Below, piece after piece: positions 54,179-63,541 of a stretch of 64,000 bases of DNA. Position 1 is the stretch's first letter. Every line of letters starts with the position of its first letter. This DNA is from CAWCQC01 sp963819905 (GTDB taxonomy: Bacteria > Actinomycetota > Thermoleophilia > Gaiellales > Gaiellaceae): NCBI GenBank assembly GCA_963819905.1, contig CAWFXP010000004.1, positions 1 to 64,000 on the forward strand, in the 5' to 3' direction. The notes below the pieces were generated by a model, which worked only from the letters and a program-made list of their open reading frames with translations, did no database searches and was not told the DNA's origin. Both the position numbers and the translations under genes were made by a program.

Positions 54179-56168
54179 CTACGGCGTGGCAGGGCTCCGG
54201 CCGAGCGGATCGAGCTGTCGCGAACGGTCGAGATAGTCCGCTCCGATCCCTTCGCGGCCGGGAACGGCAAGCTCGAGGCGTGCCAGCTCCGCCCAGGCGG
54301 TCGAGTCCGACGGATGAGTGCGCACGCCGTCGACGAGCACGTCGCGCGCCCGGTCGATCCTCCCGAGAGCGATGTTCGCGCGCGCCTCGGCGAATGTGCT
54401 CTCGAGAGCCAGCGGATTGAGGTCGGCTGCGGATTCGGCGACGGCCAGCGCGTCCTGCGGGCGTCCTTCCGCGAGCAGCACGTACGTGCGTTCGACTCGG
54501 CGCGCCGCGAGCCAGGGCGCGGCGAGCGAGACCAGAACGACTCCGGCGACGGCAATCGCAGCGCCGAGTCCGAGCCAACGCGCCCGTCCGTAGCTCGCGC
54601 GGCGACCGGAGGGCTCGGCGAGCAGAATCCCGGCGCACAGGAAGACCGGAGAGCTTACGGCGACGAAGTCGAGCGGGAAGTCGAGCGACGCATAGAGCAC
54701 GTATCCCACGATCCCGGCCAGAAGGGCGGCCGCGGCCGCGCGTTGCGAGCCCGTCAGGCGGCGCACGCGTCGTATGAGCGCTACGAGGAGGAGCGCGGTC
54801 GCAGCGCCCCCGACGAGGCCGCCGATCAACCCGAGCTCCGCGAGGAACTGGAGCGGCGTGCTGTGGGGCGTCGTGACGGTAAGCGCATCCTCCCGCACGA
54901 GCCGGTGGACGACCGGGAAGCTCGACGCCCCGGTTCCGGTCAACGGCTCGTCGCGAAAGGCGGTCCAGGCCTCGTTCCACCAGGTCCACCGGTTGTTCGA
55001 GCTGAGACTCGTGAACCGATCCGCTTCCTGCGAAAGAAGGCTCGTGGGCGGATTGGCGAACTCGCGCAGCTCGCGGACGGCCCACCCGGACGCAAATGCC
55101 GCGATACCGAGCCCGACCACGCAGACCGCCGCCACGATGCGAAGGCGGCGGCCGCTGAGGACCGCGTGGCGTCAGACGCTCGGGCAGCCGATCTCCCAGA
55201 CGAAGGCCGAGCCACGCGATCCCGAATGCGCAGACCAGGGCTCCGCCGAGGACAGCGCCGAAGATGCGGCCGTCCTCGCGGCGCGCCGCATAGGACTGCG
55301 CATCTTCTGAGACGCCGGGGAGCGTCAGCGCGACCGCGCACACAGCGGCCGCCACCGCAAAGGCTACGAGGAGCGCACCGACGCTTGCCCGCTTCCTCGG
55401 GACGAGGGCGAGCCACACGCCGGCCGTCACGACCGCGCCGAGCACTCCGCTACGCGAGTACGTCAGAAACAGCGCGATCAGGAGCGAGGCGGCGAGCGCC
55501 ACGCCTGCTGCGCGGAGCGGCCGGCGCAAGGATTGATTCGACGCGACCCAGAGAGCCAACGGGACGCCGACCGCTAGCACGAACGCCAAGCCGTTCCAGT
55601 ACCCCACCGGCGCTCGGAGGCGCGCGACGGGGCTGCCGTCGTCGGCGAGCGCGGGAGCGATCTTCGAAGCAAGGGCCCAGCCTGCGGTCGCAGCGACGAG
55701 GATCGTCATCCCGGCGGCGGCGAACGTCGGCGCGCGGCGTGTCGTCGCTCCGGCGAAGAGCCCGACGAGCAGGAAGAGCAGGTAGACGATCAACCGGTTG
55801 GCGTACGCCCACGAGCGCTCCGGAGACAGCGACCAGTCGATCGAGACCGCGGACCAGAGCGCAAGTGCGCCGAGCAACGCGATGCCCACCCAGGCGATCG
55901 TCTCGACCCGCGGTACCGGCAGTCGGTCTGCGAGCGCCCCCGCGAGCGCCAGGACGATCAAGCCCAGCGCAGCCGCGCCGAGCGGAAACACCATCCGGTC
56001 CGTCGAACCGGCTCCGTGCAGCATGGACACGGCGAGGAGGAGACCGGATGTGCCGAACAGGAGGATCGCGGGTACGTTGGTTCGCAATGCGCTCCGATCG
56101 GACTCCGGAAGGGGTAGGCGAGACTCGGCCGTCCGCCGGCGCGTCGGCACGTCCGGGCCTACGGTCAT
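54179..56168 (-). CDS. O-antigen ligase/polymerase-like membrane protein with TPR tail (one indel)
   Basis: The repaired protein is about 662 residues with roughly 12 membrane spans. The central Wzy/WaaL-type periplasmic loop region includes NNRWTWWNEAWTAFRDEPLTGTGASSFP, and HSTPLQFLAELGLIGGL follows. The C-terminal ~130 residues are TPR-like helices (DALAVAESAADLNPLALEST, GRIDRARDVL). Such proteins polymerise or ligate lipid-linked glycans. One extra base near 55168 splits the frame after ERLTPR; removing it gives VLSGRRLRIVAAVCVVGLG. I chose ATG 56168 because the preceding residues lie between divergent genes and look non-coding. The secreted protein at 56207 is divergent. Confidence 0.87.
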
Positions 56169-56206
56169 TGCGACGTATGTCCGGCGGCGTTGGGCACACT
56201 CACGGT

Positions 56207-56846
56207 ATGAGTCCTTCTTCGACAGCTGCCAGCGCTCGGGCATCGCGGGTCCTGCTCGCGGTGCTCCTCGTCGTCCTCTGCGTCGCTCACGGCCGGCTCC
56301 GCGTCTGCAGGCTCGGGCTGCGCCCAGCAGGTCATCCAGGACTGGTCTGACAACGGCACGATCGACGGTTCATACCCTACGGCGTGCTACCAGCAGGCGA
56401 TCGCCGCCCTGCCGGAGGACCTGCGGTCCTACTCGAGCGCCGCGGACGACATCAGCCGAGCTCTCCAGGCGACGCTTCTCGGCGGCGTGGCCGAGAACGG
56501 CGGCGGCGTGGACGAGAACGGCGGCGGCGCCGCGACCGAATCGCCGGACTCCGGCGCGTCGAGCGGCCAGAACGGAGGCACAGGATCCGGCGAGTCCTCG
56601 GCGGATGCCGGCGGGGCAGCAGGAGAGGAGGCGCCCCCGACGGAGGGCTCCGCCCCACTCCCGAACGATGAGGAGGTCGCTCCCGTCCCCTCCGAGGCGG
56701 CCGCCCCGCTCGAGACCGATGGGGACGGCGCCGGCCTGCCGGTGCCGGTCATCGTGTTGCTCGCGGTCGCAGGTGTCGCCGCCGTCGCCGGTCTGGTCTT
56801 CGCCGGGAGGCGTATGGTTCGCGATCGAACCGGCGCGGACGCCTAG
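56207..56846 (+). CDS. Secreted protein with C-terminal membrane anchor (one indel)
   Basis: After repair this is about 212 residues. It has a signal peptide (about 1-35), then a small globular part with a Cys pair (GCAQQVIQDWSDNGTIDGSY ... ACYQQAIAALPEDL). A long Gly/Glu/Ser/Ala-rich low-complexity spacer follows (about 90-165), then one C-terminal span (VIVLLAVAGVAAVAGLVFA) and a basic tail. This is an exported, cell-surface-tethered layout. One extra base near 56278 separates the signal peptide from the rest; dropping it restores ASLTAGSASAGSGCAQ. Function unknown. It is divergent from the O-antigen-ligase gene, 38 bases apart. Confidence 0.78.
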
Positions 56847-56877
56847 GACCCTCCCCCGCTCCGTCGACCGGCCACGG

Positions 56878-57636
56878 TCAGAGCGCACGAAGACGCTCGG
56901 GATGCTTGCGGACGAAGCGAGCGATGCCCCGCCAGTGCCAGACGGTGCGCCTGGTGAGGAACTCCGAGTCCGTCGCGGCCGGATAGGCATGCTCGACGAC
57001 GGCCTCGGGCACGTACCAGCGCTCCCAGCCGGCTCTTGCGGCCCGGTAGCAAAGATCGATGTCCTCGCAGTACAGGCGAAACCCCTCGTCGAACCCGTCG
57101 ATCGCCTCGAGCATCGTCCTTCGGAGCAGGAGGAACGCTCCGAGCATCCAGTCGGCTTGCACGGGACTCGCGGGTCGGGCGTCGAGGCCGTAGTGCTCAC
57201 GTTGGCGCTCACGCGGGGAGAAGGCAGCTCGGAGCGGCGTACGCCGAACGAGCGTTCCGCCGACCGTGGGAAACCGCCGCCGCGAGGGCTGCCAGGAGCC
57301 GTCGGGGAAGACGAGCTGCGGGCCGACGATGCCGCACGTCGGTCGGGACGCCATGAACGCCGCGAGCGTGGCAACGGCTCCGGGGAGCGGGGCCACGTCG
57401 GCATTCGCAACGATGACGGCGTCTCCCGTGGTGGCCGCGATGCCGGCGTTCGCATTTGCCGCGAAGCCAAGCGAACGACGGTTTCGCACGAGCCTCGCGC
57501 CGCCCGGCAGCGCCGTCACGCTCGTCGGCGTGTTTGCGACGACGACGAGCTCGTCGACGTCCGGAAGGAGAATGCCTGCGCTCCTCTCGGCCTCGGACGC
57601 CTGTTCGTGCGAGACGACGACGGCGGAAACCCTCAC
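56878..57636 (-). CDS. Family 2 glycosyltransferase, rhamnosyltransferase-like
   Basis: This protein of 252 residues has the GT-A fold. The nucleotide-binding start is VRVSAVVVSHEQ, the metal aspartate lies in VIVANADVAPLPG, and the acceptor-site segment WMLGAFLLLRRTMLEAIDGF plus FRLYCEDIDLCYRAARAGW is typical of WbbL-like enzymes. It probably adds a sugar such as rhamnose to a lipid-linked glycan; the donor is not certain. The GTG at 57636 overlaps the upstream GT4 stop (57633-57635), so it is translationally coupled. Confidence 0.88.
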   Translation of the reverse strand: MRVSAVVVSHEQASEAERSAGILLPDVDELVVVANTPTSVTALPGGARLVRNRRSLGFAANANAGIAATTGDAVIVANADVAPLPGAVATLAAFMASRPTCGIVGPQLVFPDGSWQPSRRRFPTVGGTLVRRTPLRAAFSPRERQREHYGLDARPASPVQADWMLGAFLLLRRTMLEAIDGFDEGFRLYCEDIDLCYRAARAGWERWYVPEAVVEHAYPAATDSEFLTRRTVWHWRGIARFVRKHPERLRAL

Positions 57637-58665
57637 GACGCCATCACCTCCCGGTAGACGGCGAGCGTCCGACGCGCTGTCTCTCTGCCATGTGAAGCGG
57701 CGCGCTCGTTCGATTCCGGCCGCCGAAAGCCGTGCCCTGTCCTTCAGGGCGTGCTCCACGGCGGAGGCGAGGTTCCCGTTCGCGGCGAAGACGGCCGCGT
57801 CCCCGCCCGTCTCGCGTAGCGCCGGCTCGTCGGAGCACACGACAGGCGTTCCCGAAGCCATCGCCTCGAGAACAGGGAACCCGAAGCCTTCGAAGCGCGA
57901 GGGAAAGAGCAGGCAGTCCGCATCGCGATAGAGACCCGCGAGCTCTTCCTGCGGCAGGTAGCCGGCGAGCCTGACACGACGTCTCGAGAGCTCCCGAGCG
58001 AGCGCCTCGTCGCGAACAGGGCCGGCGACGACCAGGGCGAGACCGATCTCCCGCGCGGCATCCGCAGCGGCGAGCAGGTTCTTTCGCGGCTCCACGGCGC
58101 CGACGGAGAGCAGAAAGCCGCCGTCGCGGGATCGGCCTGGCGCAAAGATCGGGTCGACGCCGTACGGAATCGCGACGACTTTCTCCTCCGGCAGGCGATA
58201 GAGGCGGATGAGGTCCCGCCGAGTCCGTTCGGAGCAGGTCATGACGCGGGCCGCGCGCCGAACCGCTGCCCGTACCACGGCACGAAAGAGCAACGCATCC
58301 TTCCGTCTCATGAGGTGCGGCGCCAGCTCGAACGACACGTCCTGAACCGTGACGACAGACGGACACGGACACGCGAGCGGGAGCGCGTAGAGCGTGTGCA
58401 CGACCGCCGGGCGCACCTGCCGGAGCAGGCGCGGTAGCCGAAGGCCCAGTCGGATCGCCTGGCTGCGCACCGGAACGGGTATCGCTTGCACCCCTGCCGG
58501 GACGAGCTCCGGATGCCGTGTGACCGCAGCCAGGCGCACCTCGTCGCCGATCTCCCCGAGCGCACCGAGCAACGACCGGACGAACGTCTCGTCGCCGGTG
58601 CGGCGTCTTCCGAGCACGTCGGCGTCGACGAGAACGAGCGGGCGCTCTTCAGCCGGCGAGCTCAC
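57633..58665 (-). CDS. Family 4 glycosyltransferase (one indel)
   Basis: The repaired protein is 343 residues with the GT-B fold. The C-terminal donor-binding half contains SVGAVEPRKNLLAAADA and the EX7E signature in SRFEGFGFPVLEAMASGTPVV. Near the 3' end one extra base (about 57688) disturbs the last 18 residues. Removing it gives TARRTLAVYREVMAS and a stop that overlaps the GT2 start. Without repair the frame would run on into the GT2 gene as an artificial fusion. The GTG start at 58665 overlaps the next gene's stop (GTGA). Confidence 0.88.
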
Positions 58666-59669
58666 GCCGCGACCTGATAGACGGCGGCCGTCTCCGCCGC
58701 GGTTCGCCGCCAGCTGAACTGCCCGGCGCGCTCGAGGCCCCGACCCCGGAGCTGCTGCGAACGGCTGATCGCCTCCTCGAGCCCGTGCGCGATCGCCTCC
58801 GGATCGTGCGGATCGACGGCCACCACCGCGTCTCCGCCGAGCTCTCTCAGCGCCGAGGCCGTCGAGGCGACGACTGGAGCGCCGCACGCCATGGCCTCGA
58901 GGACCGGCAATCCGAAGCCTTCGTAGAGGGAGACGTAGGCGACGCACAGAGCCCCCCGGTACAGGTCCGCGAGCTCCTCGTCCGTGACGGCCCCGAGCCA
59001 CGAGGTTCGTGGCCCGGTTACCTCGACTCCGCCCCAGCCCCTGGCGCCCACGACGCGCAGCTCGCAGCCGGACAGACCGGCGAGCTGGAACGCGCGAACG
59101 AGGCGGTTCAGGTTCTTCCGCGGCTCGAGCGTGGAGACGGCGAGGACGTACTCTCCCGAGGCCGCCCGACCCTCTCGCGTGAACGGGGCGCCGACTCCGT
59201 TGGGCACGACGTGAATCCGCTCCTCTCGCACGCCGAGTAGCTCGATGACCTCTCGCCGCGTGAACTCGGAAACGGCGATGATCGCCGTGCACGCCCGGGC
59301 GACGTGCCGGAGCACATGCCGTCCATAGACGCGGCTCCAGCGGTTGAAGCAGCGCGGCATTCGAAGCACGGCCAGGTCGTGGAACGTGGCCACCATGGGA
59401 GTGGTTCCGGTGAGGGGGGCGCGAAACGTCGTGCAGTGGAGGACGTCCACCCCGCTCCGCCGGGCAGCACGCGGAAGGGCGACCGGATACCAGCCGAGGT
59501 CGCGAACGAGCGTCGCTGCGCGTCCCGAAGCTGGAAAGGAGAGCGGCTGGACGCCTACGTCACCGATGCTCGAGAGACCGCCGAGCAGGCCCTGAACGTA
59601 GCGAGCCGTGCCGCCGCGGGTCAGCGCCAGCGGCGAGACGTCGAGGCCCACCCTGAGCGGCTTGGACAC
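58662..59669 (-). CDS. Family 4 glycosyltransferase
   Basis: This intact GT-B protein of 335 residues has an N-terminal acceptor half that starts LRVGLDVSPLALTRGGTARYV. The donor half contains VSTLEPRKNLNRLVRAF, VTDEELADLYRGALCVAYVS and the EX7E motif LYEGFGLPVLEAMACGAPVV. It resembles mannosyltransferases that use GDP-mannose, which the 46771 gene could supply, but specificity cannot be read directly. The gene at 63542 encodes a protein starting the same way, so the two may be paralogues. Confidence 0.92.
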   Translation of the reverse strand: MSKPLRVGLDVSPLALTRGGTARYVQGLLGGLSSIGDVGVQPLSFPASGRAATLVRDLGWYPVALPRAARRSGVDVLHCTTFRAPLTGTTPMVATFHDLAVLRMPRCFNRWSRVYGRHVLRHVARACTAIIAVSEFTRREVIELLGVREERIHVVPNGVGAPFTREGRAASGEYVLAVSTLEPRKNLNRLVRAFQLAGLSGCELRVVGARGWGGVEVTGPRTSWLGAVTDEELADLYRGALCVAYVSLYEGFGLPVLEAMACGAPVVASTASALRELGGDAVVAVDPHDPEAIAHGLEEAISRSQQLRGRGLERAGQFSWRRTAAETAAVYQVAA

Positions 59670-59673
59670 GAGG

Positions 59674-61007
59674 TCAGTACGCGCCGCGTCCTCGGATGAC
59701 TGCCGGGATGGTCTTCAAGAGGATCACGGCGTCCAGCCAGATCGACCACCGCTCGACGTAGTGGAAATCGAGCGCGATCAGCTCGTCCACGCCGAGATCC
59801 GCCCGCCCCGAGATCTGCCACAGACCGGTCACGCCGGGGAGGACGAGCGATCGGCGGCGTTGCCAGGGCAGCAGCTCGGCGTAATCGGTGACCGGCAGCG
59901 GGCGGGGCCCGACGAGGCTCATCTCACCGCGCAGGACGTTGAGCGTCTGCGGAACCTCGTCGAGCGAGAGCCGGCGCAGGACGCGGCCGACTCGGGTGAC
60001 TCGCGGATCCTTCTCTGATCTTGAACAGCGCGCCATCCGACCTCGTTTGCCGGCAGAAGCCCGTCGCGCCGCATGGGCGCATCCTCCGCCATCGTGCGGA
60101 ACTTGAGCATCTCGAACTCGCGCTCGTGGAGACCGACCCGGCGGTCGCGATACAGCACCGATCCACGCGAGCTGAGCTTCACCGCGACCGCGATCGCGAG
60201 CCAGAGCGGCAGTCCCACCAGCAGGACGAGGAGGCTCACCCCGATGTCGAACGTGCGCTTGGCGAGCCATTGGAAGCCCGCCAGCACGGGCGGCCGCACC
60301 TCGATCAGCGGCGTCACGTGGCCCGGGAGGATCTGCGCCCGTTCAGCCAGCAGCTTCGTTGCGCTCGGCGCGATGCGCACCTTGATCCCCCGCCGGTGGG
60401 CCGTATCGACCACGTCGCGCAGCTTGCGCTCGTCGAGCCCGGTCTCGGCGACGATGATCTCGTCGACCGTCTGCGTTCCGAGCGTCGCGCGGAGCTCGCT
60501 CCCGAGTCGCTCCGGCCCAAGCGTCTCGGCGATGGCGTAACGGTCGTCGGAGAGCGCGCGCTGGAGCGGCTCGACTGCGGCCGGTGTGCCGACGAGGACG
60601 ACCCGCTGCCTGATCCCGAACCGGCGCTCCAGCGTCGTCAGGGCCACAGCGTGCCCCCAGCGCAGGGCTCCGATAAAGACCGCGGTCAGGACGATGGAGG
60701 TCGGGACGATGCCGTACGTGTTGAAGTCGAATCCCGTCCCGAGTGCGAAGGCAAGCGCCAGCACGCCCACCAGAACCACGGACGACGCGACTCGCTGAAC
60801 GCCGGGACGGCGGTCGCGAGGCGCGTAGAGACCGGCTTGCGCGAAGACCAGGACGATGACGAGGGCGAGGAAGCCGAGCCAGTCCGCGGCCGTGTCCCAG
60901 AGCCCCTCCCAGTCAGGAGCTGCGCCGATCCAGAGCTCGCGCAGGACGAGGGCGAGATACACGCCGGCGGCGAGCCCCACGAGGTCGACCGTCACCAGCG
61001 TGAGCAC
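59674..61007 (-). CDS. Polyprenyl-phosphate sugar phosphotransferase (two indels)
   Basis: This is the priming enzyme of exopolysaccharide synthesis, about 443 residues after repair. Four to five N-terminal spans and a nucleotide-binding-like middle come first. The C-terminal bacterial sugar transferase domain follows: KRTFDIGVSLLVLLVGLPLW, RDRRVGLHEREFEMLKFRTM, then LSLDEVPQTLNVLRGEMSLV and GPRPLP. It transfers a sugar phosphate to undecaprenyl phosphate. Two extra bases, near 60019 and 60039, disrupt the short segment between ANEV and DPRVTRVGR; removing them gives DGALFKIRE. The GTG start at 61007 is the first possible one. A 213-base gap upstream (61008-61220) shows nothing clear. Confidence 0.9.
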
Positions 61008-61220
61008 CCTGGCGACCTGCGCAACGGAATGGCGATGGGCGAAGGAGAACGGGCGGAACGCGTCGTCTGATGTCTTCGACGCCGACGGCGGTCACGACCG
61101 ATGGTGCCGTCCCCTGCCCCTTGTCTCGAGCGGCTGGCTCGCGTACGGCCGACATCGATGCGGCGGTACCCCCTTACCGCAGTTTGAAAAGCATCACGAT
61201 GGATCTGTGCCTATCGGAGC

Positions 61221-62380
61221 CTATCCACCGGCAACGCCGCGCAGGGCGCCGAACGAGGGCTTTCGCTGCCCTGAGGCGCTGATCAGCCCGGACTGCCAGC
61301 GGCCCACGTCGACCTCGTCCTGCAACAGGAACCAGAGCATCATGTCGATCCGTGGATTCGCTCGGGCGATTGCGTATGCCCGGCGCAGATAGGTCGCCTG
61401 CTTCCCCCAGGAGACGCCGAAAAAGGGATCTGGCGGATTCGTCTGATACCCGTACTCGGTGATCCAGAGACGCATGCTCTTGCCGTACAGGCGGGTCAAG
61501 CGTGGTCAGCAGCACGTCGATGTTCCCCAGCGGGACGGTGTTCACGCGAGCGCGATCCGCTCTCCCGGCGCGATGTGGCGGCTCGGCGAGTACGGATGGT
61601 GCGCGTACACGTCGAACTGCGCGCCCGCGGCCTTCATCTTCTCGAGGAAGAGGAGCGGCGAGACCGAGTCGCGATTCCCGTTGCCGCGCATCTTCCCGCG
61701 GGGGTTGGTGGCCCCGCAGGCAACCGTCTCGCTGAACGCCGGCCGTTTGCCGGCCGCGTGGACGCCGCGACGGACGGCATTGCAGATGCGTCGCGTAGAT
61801 CGACGGGCTGGCCAGCACGTAGCGGTTGCCGACCTTGCGGAACTGCGGCTGGAGGAAGTTGGGCGCATTCGGCTCGCTCCAGGCAAGCCAGAAATCCACG
61901 TCGCCGAGAGGAGCGGCGATCCCGCTGGGTGTACGAGGCACGGGCACGTAGTTCCCCGAGTAGCGGGTAGCCGCTGCTCGGGAGAAGGCCTGGAGGTCGC
62001 TGAAGTTCGTCGGCGCGTACTTCGCTCCCTTGCCACCGTTCGCCCAGCCGGGCGTGGCGATGACGGCGAGGAGCAAGCGGATGTCTCGCTCGGCGGCCAG
62101 TGAAACGGCTCGGTCGTAGAGCGACCAGTCGTAGGCTGGGTCGCCGGGGTCTGCAGGGCTGCTCGGCCGGGTCGGTCGCCACGCGGTTCCAGTACAGGTT
62201 CAGCCGCAGGACGTCGACGCCGAGCTCCTGGAGCTGGTCGAAGCCCTGGGTATCGGCGGCGAAGAGCGTCGACGCCTCGTCGTAGAGGCCGACGTCGAGG
62301 TTGTTGGCGGCTGCCGCAGGCGCAGGGGCTGCGGCGAGCGCAGCGAGCGAAACGAGAAGCGCCAGCAGCCTCACCGACAC
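61221..62380 (-). CDS. Secreted glycoside hydrolase, PslG/GH5-39-like (four indels)
   Basis: After repair this is about 385 residues. A signal peptide (about 1-24, ending APAPAAAA) precedes a TIM-barrel. LGVDVLRLNLYWNRVA, LLLAVIATPGWAN, a WLAWSEPNAPNFLQP segment with the acid/base Glu (NEP equivalent SEPN), YAHHPYSPS and LWITEYGYQT with the probable nucleophile Glu are visible. Four indels break it: extra bases near 62147, 61786 and 61497, and one missing near 61537. Their net effect makes the span a multiple of three. Placement next to polysaccharide genes suggests that it cuts or remodels the exported glycan. Confidence 0.8.
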
Positions 62381-62426
62381 GATGGTAGACGACGGGATCG
62401 GCGTCGCCAGGTCTGGCGAAGGATCT

Positions 62427-63416
62427 TTAAACCCTGCTTACAGTTGCCTGCTCGTTTGCTCTCGGCCGGCTAGGCGCTCGGCCCGACAGGCCCTTGTTCG
62501 ACTCCTTGTCGAGCCACATGGCGAGCACGGTCATCTGCAATCCGGCCAGCAGGAGCACGACGACGACGATCGCGGGCGAGAAAACCTGCTCGACGAGCAC
62601 TCGGAAGCTCGTCTCGACGGCTCCGAGCACGAAGCCCGCTGCGAAGAACAGGGTCCCGATCGCGTAGAAGACCACGAGTGGATGGAACTCGCGTATGAGG
62701 TACTTCTCCTTCAGGCGCCACCAGAACCCGCTGAAGAGCAACCAGGAGAGCGCCGGAATGACAGCCGGCAGGCGGATGCCGCTTTCTTCGCCGATGCCGT
62801 AGATCGGACGCGACGGGAATTCGCGCACCCGCCGGTTGCCCACGTTCAGATGAACGAGCATGTCGTTCGGAAACCCGTAGCGGGGATAGAGCCCGTCGAG
62901 ATCGAGCTCGCGCAGCGTCTCCAGATTGACGGCGGTGTACCCCGACTGGGAATCGCCGATCTTCCAGTATCCGGACGCGACCTTCGTCAGGAGCGACAGT
63001 ACGATGATCCCGACGTAGCGCGACGACGGAATGACGCGCCTTGCGTCAGGCGTACAAACGCGGTTCGCCTTCGCGTAGTCGCACTCCCCGCGGGCGACAG
63101 CGGCGACGAGCGTGATCAGGTCGGCCGGATCCATCTGCGCGTCGCCGTTCATGACGCAGGTCACGTCGATGGACTCGGCGATCGCGTGGCGATAGCCCGT
63201 GACGACGGCCGCGCCGACGCCCCCGTTTCGCGGGCGCCGGATCAGCTCGACGCGTGGATCGACGCCCTGCGCCCGCTCCACGGTCGCGTCCGTGGAGGCG
63301 TCGTCCACGACGAGGATCCGGTCGACGAACTCGGGAATCCCGCGAATCGTCTCCGCAAGCAAGCGCTCCTCGTTGTACGCGGGAACGACGACGGCGACTG
63401 TCTTGCCTTCAAACAG
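62427..63416 (-). CDS. Family 2 glycosyltransferase, dolichyl-phosphate-mannose-synthase-like, with membrane tail
   Basis: This protein of about 329 residues has an N-terminal GT-A domain that starts KTVAVVVPAYNEE and contains VVDDASTDATVE and VMNGDAQMDPADL, the metal-binding acidic residues. Two to three hydrophobic spans close to the C-terminus (about 225-300) anchor it. It probably transfers a sugar to a polyprenyl phosphate. The start is unclear: CTG 63416 follows an in-frame TGA and gives LFEGKTVAVVV; a better start may be hidden by an error. It is divergent from the last gene. Confidence 0.87.
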   Translation of the reverse strand: MFEGKTVAVVVPAYNEERLLAETIRGIPEFVDRILVVDDASTDATVERAQGVDPRVELIRRPRNGGVGAAVVTGYRHAIAESIDVTCVMNGDAQMDPADLITLVAAVARGECDYAKANRVCTPDARRVIPSSRYVGIIVLSLLTKVASGYWKIGDSQSGYTAVNLETLRELDLDGLYPRYGFPNDMLVHLNVGNRRVREFPSRPIYGIGEESGIRLPAVIPALSWLLFSGFWWRLKEKYLIREFHPLVVFYAIGTLFFAAGFVLGAVETSFRVLVEQVFSPAIVVVVLLLAGLQMTVLAMWLDKESNKGLSGRAPSRPRANEQATVSRV

Positions 63417-63541
63417 GCGGCGTCACCGCCTTCTCCGACGCGACATAGCGTACGAGTCTAGCGACCCTGTCGGCTCCGCCGGCAAGCCCGCCTCGCAACG
63501 CGCTCGACCGGCTCTCGATCGGTACCGTGTCTCACGCGGCC

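Noticed and set aside
56878..58665. A natural fusion of GT4 and GT2 glycosyltransferases
   Set aside because: The continuous frame depends on one extra base near 57688. Removing it gives a normal GT4 end and a GTGA overlap with a well-formed GT2 start.
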